Assembly (NCBI GenBank): GCA_033964015.1
Contig: CM066922.1
Location: 496,001 to 560,000 of the forward strand
Direction: 5' to 3'
Source: Scolanthus callimorphus
Taxonomy: Eukaryota; Cnidaria; Anthozoa; Actiniaria; Edwardsiidae
Length of the DNA stretch: 64,000 nucleotides
Below the pieces are notes generated by a model. It had not been told where the DNA came from. It worked only from the letters and a program-made list of their open reading frames with translations, and ran no database searches. The position numbers and the translations under genes were made by a program. Shown in pieces: positions 11,942-24,200 of this stretch; position 1 is the first letter of the stretch, and each line of letters starts with the position of its first letter.

Positions 11942-12142
11942 CTATACGTCGCTATTGTTGTTTCCGTCACTTTTGTTTTTCAAAAACGGTTTATTGGATT
12001 CCCTGAACCGTAGAGAAAACCCTTCCTCCTGTGGTTGATGCCTTTTAGCTGCGACGTAACAATAGAAGATCAAGCTGGCCAATAAGATCACGAGGATTCC
12101 AACCATCAGACACAGTAATGCAGTAAAGTAGACCATAAACAT
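11942..12142 (-). CDS. Copy A exon 11: transmembrane helix and cytoplasmic tail
   Basis: 201 nt including stop. Acceptor TTAG directly before [20 protein letters not shown], a strong membrane span, then [10 protein letters not shown] and a polar tail ending NNNSDV. Exon 11 of copy B has the same architecture with little sequence identity, which supports both. Confidence 0.85.
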   Translation of the reverse strand: MFMVYFTALLCLMVGILVILLASLIFYCYVAAKRHQPQEEGFSLRFRESNKPFLKNKSDGNNNSDV

Positions 12143-15100
12143 CTAATCAGGAGCAAAAGAATGGAATATGTGAAAAAACAGCGTTTTCTGTTTGGGTGGT
12201 TTTCTTTGATACATGTCTGTTCGTGGTGTTTTTTGTTGTGGTCTGTTCGTGGTGTTTTTTGTTGTGGTTTGATTACTTGCTTTTCGCGTCGTTCGTTTGT
12301 TTGGCGCTCCTTTGCTACACTCTTTGTTTGATTGATTTTTTGTTTTGCCGAGCAAGGAGACTAAATAATACTCAGTCATGAAGTATACCAAGATATGCCA
12401 AAAAGTCTTTATTTCACCTTAAAATCGCAACATTCTTAAATATTAAATCTGGACCTCTGAAGTAGCTGAAATTGTTATTTGGTTTCTTTGCCCCACAAGT
12501 CTGAAAGTTGCCAAGTTTATCCGCTTCGAACCTTCGAGTGAAACAAACTTTCGAGTGATGCCACGGGCGTTAGGATTTAATAACGTCGGGCGTTAGTAGT
12601 CCAGTTTCGAATTCTCTATCAACCGCTGAATAGGCATCGGCGGCGCATAAATACAGTGGAAGCCTCGGTTTGAAGTAGAAAAAGTTGTGAATACCAACGA
12701 GAAACTAATGAAGCTTGAATGGAGACAATAGACAAAGCTTTTTTAACTCGTTGGTATTCGCAACTTTCGGGTTCAAACAGAGGCTCCCACTGTATTTATG
12801 CGCCGTTGATGCCTATTCAGCGGTAGATTAGATAATTCGAAACTGGACTATTCTGGCTTGAAGAATTTCTAAAATACTCAAAGTTTCAACCTTTAATTTA
12901 TAAGTGAATTATTTGGCATTAGACGATAGTTAGATTGTAGATACCACACCATATTGGCTCTTTTTATGCTATAATGTGCTGAGCATGTTTGTTCGCTAAA
13001 TTGTTTGCTTGTTATGATTTATTTGCAGCCGTTGTTAGGCGTCCGGTCATGCGATCCTCGGACTGACCGTGGGCTCACAGAAACGGCTGGAAATCGAGTT
13101 TATTTGCTTGTTTCCATATAAATGTGTGTTGTTTGTTTGCTAGTGTGTGAGTGCTTGTTTACCTCACACGAGCCTTGCTTGTGTTCACTAATGAGTCGCT
13201 CAGATCGTTCCTTCCCAGTCGAGCATCCCTCGGCACTTTGATCATTGCCGCACTGTTTGTTTCTTTCGAGCATATCTCTGAATTCACTATGCTCAATGTT
13301 AAAGTTTTCGCATGTCGGAAATCTTCTTGGGGGAGGGGGATGGTGGGCGAATGACTCGTTTATGAGAAAAGCCATGCCCTCTGATTGGTGGTTACCCACG
13401 TGACAGTGTACTAGCCAATAGCCTATAAGAAAGATAAAGGTTTAACTCCCTACTATTCGTGCAGTGTTCTTGGTTTCACAGAAAAGACAAGCTAATCCGT
13501 GTTCCAGTTAGAACTTCACTTTTTCTGTAAAGACTCGGCGACAAGAATGAAACTGCCATTTTCATGTTCCCTTAAAATGTGTTACATTTCTGAGCACCAT
13601 TTGAGCAAAGTTGCTCATTTTAAGGGAGACCAGGTCACTTGACCTCTAACTGCAAAAGCCCTATTTCATTAAACTTGGTTTGATTTGAGACGAGCTAAAT
13701 GTTTTTCTAGGTAGAGCATAGAGCCGGAATACGTCATTAGACGCTCACAAAAGTAGTGATTTTGATTTCTGCATGTAAAAAATCCGAAAAGCTCGATGTA
13801 TCCGTGTTGTGTAAATATTGAAACACGCATACTCACCGGGGTTGTCGCTGACCAGTCTGACCACCGTATAACCATAGCCAGGCACGGAGACCGTGTCCTT
13901 TAGAGGGGGGTTATCGAAATTGAGGTCCTTGGGTGGACCATTGGTCCAATGCATCTTGGAGCAGACGTTATTCTCGCAAGTGATGTCGGGATTGATGCCT
14001 ATTATTTCTCCTGTCGTCTGGTTCTGAATTCCATATCCCATTTTTAAGACCTGCCATATTAGAATTACGTTACGTTGTTCACACGAATATCCCATGTGTA
14101 ACCGTAAAGTTACGCGCAATAATCCGGTGTAAAACATTTATTACGGTACTGAAACAAATACAAGAATATACATTACTTTATACTGAAGGACTAAACAGAT
14201 TAATTGAAACTCGTAAATTACAAATCACAAAGTACTTTACCTTAACGGTGACACAACAAAGAGGAAAAAACTATTGCTGGCGGAAGCTCACTTGCAAACT
14301 TCAGCTCCTAAAACTACTAATTTAATTTATACGAAGTACAAGGGTTACTTACAACGATTTACATAAACTCTAAAATAGAACAATAGTTAAAAACAACATG
14401 CCTTGGCCAAGGACTAATGACTACAGAAACTATGTATAACACGTCAACACGGGACGATTAATAGATAGACAATTAGAACAATTTACAGTTAACGGACAAA
14501 ACATCTAGCATTTAATCATTGGTTCCTACCCCATGTATATTTTGGCAGCTATTTCGAACGGCCTAAGGATAGAAGTAACATGGTTGACCAAGTCGAATTT
14601 GACACCAAGCTAGAGCCAGAATTGCAGATTGTTTTTAGCTTTAAAGTCCCACCTCCTTCTGTCTTGTTTTCGGAATTCTTTACTTCAGTTTAACAACAAA
14701 AAAGATACGAGCTTACAAAAGTACTGTACTCAACAACCGGCCATGCTTTCACTCTACGTTAATGCAATCTTTCCTGCAACTAGCAGGACTCTCTCAAGAC
14801 AGATCTACGTACCTGAAAACTGTGTCCGTGAATATGTACGGGATGGCTGTATAAACTGCTCCATGTAGTTGTCATGACCAACTGAATGGTCCTCTTAGCG
14901 GGGAACTCGACTACATGGGTGCACCTGCACCCCTTTTCGGTACACTCTTCTGAACACTCTGTCAGCCCCCAGGTATTCGGGTCTTGGAAGAGCGGGGCTT
15001 GGGGCGCGAGATACCTTTTGCCGTTGACGGATCCACCAATGGGAAAACCGAAATACAAGAAAATCTCATGAACATCGTCGTTTCTGGTGTCAGGGAGTTT

Positions 15101-18100
15101 CTCGGGATCGTAAAATGTGTTGTCAATACGAAGGTCGGCGGCGTTGATACACGTTCGATGTGGGTAATAAAGCTGCAAGATAATAGCAGTGACAGTGATA
15201 TGACAATATGTATACGTTTGATCTGTAGTTCCCTCTACAACATACTGCGCAAAGCAAAGTCAACCCAAGGAAGCTTTTTCTTGTCAGAAAAAAACGTTTT
15301 TCCAGCAACTACCTCGTCCAAATTTTCCCCATCCATCTATGGAAGGGGCTGCACCTATTCATTACGCTGTGCCTTGGCATGTTAGTAATGATTTTTCGAA
15401 TTCTCGTATTTTACTTGATTTGCAGTGTAGAGGTGAGCTTCGTGTGCTATTGCAGTGGCTACAGCCTCCAGCACTTTGCTGGCGTGGGTACGTGTAATGA
15501 TTTTTCGAATTCTCGTATTTTACTTGATTTACAGTGTAGAGGGGAGCTTCCTGTGCTATTGCAGTGGCCACAGCCTCCTGCACTTTGCTGGCGTGGGTAT
15601 TTAGCTGGTGATGTATGATATGGTTCACCGCTACGCTCAGTCGACTAACCAGCTTATCGCCCCCTTACCGTTCCGTAAGTCCGCCATGCACAATTCAACA
15701 CCACACAAGGCTCCTGTGCAATACAATTTCTCTCTTCAGTCGTAGGTTCCTCGGTGGACACTGCTCCCTCGTACTCAAGAATCGCCTTGGCGTCCCAAAC
15801 CACCCCGTCAGGGGGTCCTGCCGAGCCCGCGTTTGCGCGTGTGCTGACCCCCCTGACCCAGTAGCGCTTTTCTATTGGTTGCTGTTTTGTTGTGACCTCA
15901 AAGACGAAAGACTCGCCATTGTGTATGATAGCAGAGTCGACCTCTACAGGTTTGACACGGTGGCCATCGCTCTCAATCGCAATTAACTTGTGTTGATCAA
16001 TGGCGAACCTGAAAGAAATGGAAGGTGGTGCTTTTTGTCTATACTCGTGGCATAAAAAAAGGGGGCCGAAGGCAGGTGGGCGGTGGCCCCTTTAATCTTT
16101 ATTTAATCTAGACTTTAATCTATTTAATCTATATTTAAACAGAATCCCGTTTATTTTACAGATTATTGACAGTCTTGATCCTGTTATTTTGCCAACTGGA
16201 TCACCATTTTACGCGGAAGATTTGGTACTTATCTCTACTAGTGCTACTGGTCTGCAAAACTCGATAAATTCATTGGCACAGTTTTGCAACGACTGATTTA
16301 TGTCTGTAAATCAGAAGAAAACTAAGATTGTAATTTTTCAGAAACAACATAGAAAATCGACATTAGAAAAAGTTTATAGAATAGAATAGAATAGAAACTT
16401 TATTAAAATGTCAATAAAACCACCTAGCTGGGGAGAAATCTCCCTTACTAATACGGGGACATTATAAACAGAAAAATATTAAATAAATAAATAGATAAAT
16501 ACTAATAATTGATAAAAGCTATATAAGATAGATACTAAGAATTGGTAAAAACTATATACAATAATATTACTAAATCATGTTTACGATAAAATATGGCTAT
16601 GTACAATAAAAATTACTTTAAGAAGAGCACAGGCCGCAACTCCTACATCCATCATCGATAAGTTTGCTTAAGTCAAGTTCTCTAATATATTTTTTAAAAC
16701 AGTTTAGTGATGCTACGTCTCTATATTTCTTGGGGAGTTTGCTCCATAACTTTGGGCCTAAAAATCTAAGAGAATGTTTACCGTAAGTTACAGAATTAAA
16801 TCTTGGTAATGTGAAGTCGGATTGCCTTAGGTTGTAACCATTAGAATGTCTGCTAAAAATGTCGCATATATAAGTGGGGCAAAGCTTGTGCTTAACCTTA
16901 TACATAAGAGTGCAGAGGTCTTGCAAGCGCCTATTTAGTAGTGTAGGTAAGACGGCCTTGCCCAACAGTTTCTCGTAGCTTGAGTTGTTGTCCTTAAAAA
17001 CAGCTCTAAGGCCTCTTTCTTGTAGTCTTTCAAGTTTACGCGTATCACTGGCCTTACAGAAATGCCATACTAAGTGACAGTATGTTAAATACGGCAAAAT
17101 TGCACTTTTAAAAAGTACTAATTTACACTCCATAGGAATTAGATTTCTTAATCTCATTAGAACGCCTATTCGTTGGCTAGTTTTCCTACAAACAGAGTCT
17201 ATGTGTTTAGAGAAATTGAGATCAGAGTCTAAAGTCACGCCTAGTAATTCAAGATTTTCTGCTGTTCTAATTTCCTCCCCGTTAACATAAATATTGCTGT
17301 TATTCAGATCAAAGCCAGAGTTCATGACTTGATATTTCTTTATATTCCCAGCTAAGAGGTTGGACTCGTACCAGCGCGTAGCCAGATTTGCACTCTCTTT
17401 AAGTTGCAAAGTAACATCTACCTGATTATCACCAATGTGATAAATCTGGTGGTCGTCCGCGTACATTGACAAATTCGCATTTAAACCATAAGGTAAATCG
17501 TTTTGAAACACATTCCATAACAGCGGGCCAAGAGCGGAGCCCTGAGGACAGCCTCGGTTTACTAGTCGACTCGAACTCACGTGACGGCCAATCTTCACCT
17601 GATATTTCCGGTCGGTGAGATAACTGTTTAGCAGTTGGATAGTGTTCTTCTCGAAACCGTATGCTTTGAACTTGCTCAGTAATAACGGTGAATGCAAGGA
17701 GTCAAAAGCCTTGACATGTCTGTAGATAATATACTAACGACCTTACGTTGATCCCTTGCAAGTCTCCAGTCTTCCACTAGATTAATTAATGTTGTTTCAC
17801 AACTGTGCGCTTTACGATAAGCGGAAGATTTAAGGTATATGCGGTCGCTGAAACAGCCGTTTATTTGTACCCCCACTAATTTTTCCAGAACTTTACTTGT
17901 GCATGGTAGCAGTGTAATTGGCCGGTAGTTTTCCTTTGCCAATCTGTCGTCCTTTTTGAATACTGGGGCCCAGTCCCCACATTTCCAGTCTGTGGGCCAC
18001 ACGCTTTTGCTTATACAAGAGTTAAATAGAGTGGTCAGCGGATTTGCCAGTTCCTCAGCACCAATTTTTAAAGCTTTGGGAGGGATGCAATCAGTACCAG

Positions 18101-21100
18101 TAGCTTTATTCGCATCTAGCGATTCCAGCACTTTTAGAACTTCTCCCTGCTTGACAGGTTGGATGCCCAGGCTCTCAGTGTAGTTACTGTATTCTTGTTG
18201 TATCCTTTGAACACAGGGATGGTCCACGAAGTCCTGAATAGAACTTTTTTGAGCTGCCTGGCCTCCAATACCGTCTGCTACAGTAGCAAAATATTCTACC
18301 AGTTCCTCGGCCACTTGCTGCTGATCAGTGATTACACTGCCATTTACGTTCAAATGGATGTCATTCTTTTCGACACAGCCCTTAGATCCTAAAAATGGTT
18401 TGAATGTGCTGAAAAATGACTTGGGATTGTTTTTAAGGTCGTCAGTCTTTTTGCTCCAATATGATTTGATAGCCTTTCTTCTTTGCTTTGTAGCCTCGTT
18501 CCTAGCTATGCGTCTCATTTCCCAGTTCTCTGGAGTTTTGTTTTACATGTATTTGTTATTTGCTTTGCGTTTAGCCTTAATTGCGTTTTTCCAGTCCGAA
18601 GTCATATAAGGAACGTCCTTGTCACGCACGCGCATTTTTTTCACGGGCGCCACTTCATCCAAGATGTCATTTAATAAAGTGTTCCATACATAAACCTGAT
18701 CATCGACATTATCAAACAATTGCCCCACATCCCAAGGGGCAGAGGACAAAAGTTGTTTATAATGATCACGATCAAAGTTTTTATAGCTCCGAAAAGTAAT
18801 AACCTTGGCTTTGTTGAGATTTATTTTATGCTTTAAGACACCATAGACAAGATGATGGTCACTTAAACAGGGATGATAGTTACCAGAACGCTGGAAGACT
18901 TCCGGTCTATTAGTGAGCACAACATCTATCAAACTCTCAGTTATAATAGAGCCACGCTTTTCTATTCTAGTCGGCTTGGTAATTAAACATTCGAAGCCTT
19001 GCTCTATTTCCAAATCAAGGAGTAATTTCCCTTCAGGCTTATCAGGACGCATTCTATCCAAATTTAAGTCTCCGGTGATTACCACAAAGTTACTTTTAAG
19101 ACTCGCCCAGTTACAAACATGGCTCAACTCGTCTTCAAGAAGTGTCTGATATTCACCACAGAGGGGTCTCGGGGGACGATAGATGCCGATGATTATCATA
19201 TTGTCCGCTTCTGTTTTTATTTCGAAGGCAATGATTTCCAAAGTCTTGTAGTTCCTATCAGGCTTGAGTCGTGACTTAACCACACAGGTAGATATTAGTG
19301 CCAAGATTCCGCCACCGCCTTTTTTCCTGTCATTGCGATAAAGCGAAAAACCGGGATGCTGAACTGAGCATTAGGATAGCTCGCGTCGATCTTAGTTTCA
19401 CTAATGAAAATTATTTGAGTGTTCAATTTCCTGATAATTTCCGTAAGCTCTTCAAATTTATTTTGGATACTGTTAATGTTCAGGTGTGCGATTAAGAGAT
19501 CCTTGTTATGTGATTTCCTGAATAGTTCCAGTTGATCATTATCAACATCCCCCTGAGTATGTTCCGCATTTGTTTGTGCTAGCGTTGAGTCGTCTTGATC
19601 ACTCTCTGTTTGATTTAGCAAGTCTTGTTCCTCAGTTTCTTCAAAGAAGGAGTCTGTGAGTGGCGGTAGCGCACAAGTGGGGCAAGTCCATTCAATATCT
19701 GGTCGACTTAAGTAGTATTGGAATATAGGCCGGGTCATATGAAGGCACTTGGCATGAAACCACTTATCACACTTGCAACACAATATGGCGTCCTGGTTGT
19801 TTTTTACTGCCTTCTCGCATTCACCACAAGGGTATTTAGCCAACGTTTTCTTTCCCTTAGGTCCGGGGTGGACGAAATATCTCCACAGGCAAGCAGGTTT
19901 CTCTCTAAGTTGAAGCTGCTTATGCCGTTGGTTGTATATTGGACTCTGCATGACACGTACCGTTTGGCGCGAGATTTAAGTCTTCGATGAGCCATCGAGT
20001 TTAACACAAACTCTGTTGCCGGGTTCGATTGAAACACACTTCCAAGTTGAAAGGACCGCGGTATGTTAGTGTTATCGATATTCTCTCTAATGGTGACAGC
20101 CGTTAAAAGCAGAAAAGCTAAAAATTTTAGAGAGCTAGTCTCGGTCCATCCGACCGCCATGATGCGTGACGTCATTCTTTTTGAATGGCTCACAGCTAGA
20201 TAATGCCTCGGAATATACGTACTTAGGTACTGCAATAGCAAGTAATGGTTCCTTCTTGAAATCAAAGATTAGATTAATTGACAAACAAGACGATCGCTTT
20301 TTGCAGCAAGCAGATATCTTGATTTTAGTAAATTTCCGAAAAGTTATGTAATAAGCTATTCAATACGTTACTTTCGTACAATTCTGTACAATTCTGAAAT
20401 ATAGGGGGCTTATGATGACATTAATTTCCAAAAATGGGAATCCGATCCCATAGAACGACTTCATTCCCATTTTTTTTCAATACTATTTTAGATTAAATAA
20501 ACGCGCCCCGAATGTTGGGGCTCGAAATGAAGCAGGTAGATTCAGTGGCGGAAGCAGGCCCTTAAGAAGGGGGGTGGCTAGTACAAAGTAATATACTACA
20601 GAGCTCAGACTAAGTGGGTGTCTAATCTTAGGGTTTTTATAAGAAATATGAGAACAAGGGGGGTGGCTAGCCACCCTAATCATCCCCCCCTAGATCCGCC
20701 CTTGAGATTATCCCTGAAATCTCTAATACTTCGAAATATTCTTCATTTTTGGATACACCTTAAAGATTTGACGAATAACAGTATTGTCAAACAATGTTTA
20801 CAGTTGTCCAATGATTTGGCAGTGTCTGGTAAACAGAGCTTCATGTCCTCAATAAATAAGATACTTGATACATTTGATGACATCCCCTCTATGACGACGG
20901 AATATTATAAGGGGAATTTGTCTATAATAATATCAAACATTATAAAGGAATCAAAGTTACACTAAATGAATCTTATTAATTTAAACAAGAAACTCAAATT
21001 CTATTCCTCATTTAAACATGAAACTAATATGTCTGATTGTTATGAAAGTATAAAGAATATAGAGCACAGAAGAACTCTATAGCTAAATTGAGATTAGGAA

Positions 21101-21189
21101 ATCACAATGTAAACATCGAAACAGGAAGACACGCTAAGCCAGTAATTCCACGGGAATTTCGTGATTGACCGACCGACCGACCGACCGAC

Positions 21190-21220
<31 letters not shown>

Positions 21221-24200
21221 CTTTCCACTATCACTAACACTCAAGTTGCATACATTCACAGTCTTGGAATGGTAAACTTTAGCTTCCTATCCCTATCTCG
21301 CGCATCGCGTTCGGCTAGCCAGGATTTGAGAAAGGGGTGATCACATCTGTACAAATATATGGTGCCCTTTCCTAGCTAGACTTTTTTCTTAATGTTAACT
21401 GTATTTTTCATCTAAAGAGAGGGTCACAGGCACCCCAGGATTCCCCTAGCTACGCCACTATGATCCATTTGAATACGTCCAGGATGAATGGGGAAGGATT
21501 GGACTATTCGACTATTGTATGATAAGTATTGATTTTGACCTCAATAATTTTTAATTTGACCAGACTCTTACATATATAAGCTCAAAATTTGTTGGTTATA
21601 AATTGTCTCTTGATTTTTCCAATAGATACAAGGTTCAAATTCGGCAATACATTGTCAGATGAGAGTTCAATAACAGTGACCACATACACGCAAAATTCAG
21701 TGGTTTTCAACTCCATTTTTTTTTAGAAATTATACCAAAAACCCAAAACGAGGTTTTGTTTGCATGTGCATCGCTTCTCCCTAACTATAAATAACGTTTA
21801 GTATATACTACCCGGGAACTTCAATAGATCGCGCGTTTTGATTGGTCCGCTATCTCGATATTGCCACAATATCCCGAGATCGAAAGCATTATCATGAGAT
21901 TGAGGAGCCCGAGTACAAGTGGTTCGGATATTTTTACCTTCTAAAGGAACTATCTGATTCGAAATGCAACAAAAATCCTTCTCAATTAAAACTTATGTTG
22001 TCTCTTTAGTTTTTCACTTCGAAAATTTGCTGTTCTTGTTTTTCAGTTCTTCGGAATCAGAGGTCCATGATTCGTTCACGGCACTTACATTCACAACAAC
22101 ATTACATTCACTCAATGATTTTCCTCCAGCCCCCCTAACCTATAATTAATGAACGGTCCCTTAGGACGTGTATCAATTAGAGCTGTATGATTTTTGCATA
22201 GAGAGGACAGTTGGCCGCTGCTCCCGTGTGGTCAGAATCAGTCGGAAAGCCAAATTCAGCACTAAATGCGCTGAGGCGACATACTGAGCTTGTAACAAAT
22301 GGGTTTTCTTGGCGTTTGTGTTGGAGCGACGAAATACTGACTTCTTTTGGATAATGTTTCTCAATAAAAGTCATCTCAGTTGTTTGTACTGAACCTCTCA
22401 CGAAAGAGACTTTATTTATTTCGAGCTCGAATATTATAACAATAAAAAATTATGGACAAGATATTGCTCTCACTCGTTTATGAAATGTATGGTATTGGGT
22501 CCAATAGCCGTATAATTTATAAAAGGAATGTTAAACTGACAGAGGTTATGATCCTTGTTCCACGGACAAGTTGTCTGAGTGCTGAATTAAAAAACAATAA
22601 TAACAATTGATACAAAATAAAAAAAACAATAAAACAATAAAAATAGTAAAATCGTGGTTATCATAATAAAAAATAAAAAATTACAATATATTTCGACTAA
22701 AATTATCCGTTTAAAACTACAATTAAAATTGATACGCCTGCTTGAAAACATGGGTCTTAAGAAATTATTTAAAAGTTGAAACAGAGACGGGGCGTGAACA
22801 GAAAAAGCTCTGAGACCATAAGGGCTCAGAAGCGCGTCAGATGGAGGAGCCTTGTTAATGGCCTATGCTCCGCAGGAGGCCAAGGGCCTAAGTACGTAAG
22901 GAAGTAAGTAAGAGCACGAAGTGTAGCAGTGTATAATCGTAAAGACCTCCGCTACTTTTCTGATATCTGCACTCGGCACACTATACAGAAGCGTTACTAG
23001 ACATTTTAAAGGTAAAATTATAACATCAATTTGAACTTAAATCGGATGAGAAAAGCTGACCTGGGCATTTCCATTATTACTATGGATGCATTTTTTGCTG
23101 GTAATAATACAATTCACGGTCGAAGTTTTAAGTTATATCAATTATTCTAAAACATTACATCTATTGAATTACATTGTTTGGTAGTACATAGGTTGCTGAA
23201 GTTCTATCCAGCAATTCTGGAAATCGGAAGGATTTTTCATGCTAAAAAATGGGTAAAGTTGATGTCAATTTTTGCAATAATTACACGGGATTGTAAGCTG
23301 TGCGACAGCAAGTGCTCCAACTTAACTCTCTCATTGTCTAGCAGCGAGTACATTCGATGTTTGTAGTTCCATCACGATGAGGATGAGACACCCCCTTTGT
23401 CATTATCGTCATTGCTATCGTTTATTTCGATTTCGATTCCGATTCCGGATATTACTCGACGGCTAGTTTCCGCTCATCCCAGAATTAGGCGACTTCTGAT
23501 AGCAATAAGCTCACCTGTAAGCATACACTAGTCCAGCATTAATAACATGGAGATGGTACTTGGTTCCTGGTTTCACTTTAAACACACTGACTGGCGAGGA
23601 ATTGTTCAGATGGCGACCTTTACCGTTCACAAGCCCTGACCAATAATAAATCGGACTCTCGAGGGTTCCGTCAAATGCGTATCCTAAAGGGGAAGCGAAA
23701 TTGGGGAAATATTAATTGTTAATTTTGTTTACAGAACATGCCACTCCGTCCACAAAATATGCGCCAAGTATGATATCCATTTTATAGCGTTAGAGCAATG
23801 AGCCACGGGAAAACGCGGCGAGCGAAACGGTTCTCTTCTCTGAAACTCCACGGGAGCGCGTGCGATTGCAAGCTAAGTAATAGATTGCAGTAACATTCTG
23901 ACCTCGCTTGTCGTAGTCATAGAAAATATCCCCATATCCCTTCCTTTCAATGCGGAAAGGGTTCGAGAGTTCAATATCGGTCGAGTGCCACGGAAACCAG
24001 TCGTGGAGCGTCACCACGTGATAGGGGAGCCGTGGTTGGGAGCTGGAATGAGAGCAAGGAGTATTTAGTACGGTGAAGTGACAACGTCCTATTGATTAGG
24101 GTGAGAACAATGGCTTAAACGAGTGTGAAGCACGTAAACATGGTTATCATGGACGAAACAGGAGGATCAACCAACTAGCCCACCCACCCAGCTACCCAAT

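Larger units (their letters stand above)
16380..20165 (-). mobile_element. Nearly full-length CR1/L2-like LINE in copy A intron 6
   Basis: Minus-strand order: N-terminal leader (from about 20160), PHD finger, apurinic-type endonuclease, reverse transcriptase, C-terminal thumb, then a 3' UTR ending in a short ATTCT tandem tail at 16380-16395. It inserts in target DNA through its own endonuclease and primes on the nick. The damage is light: frameshifts near 19960, 19330 and 17690 and one in-frame TAA near 18543. It splits an older plus-strand retroelement. Confidence 0.85.

Noticed and set aside
13100..13162. Extension of copy A exon 10 past GTAAAC
   Set aside because: The frame stays open, but conserved phase with copy B and the membrane exon downstream favour splicing.
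19804..20265. 153-aa minus-strand frame with a hydrophobic start as a host secreted protein
   Set aside because: It overlaps the LINE 5' end and runs out of frame over the PHD region; best read as the LINE leader before a frameshift.
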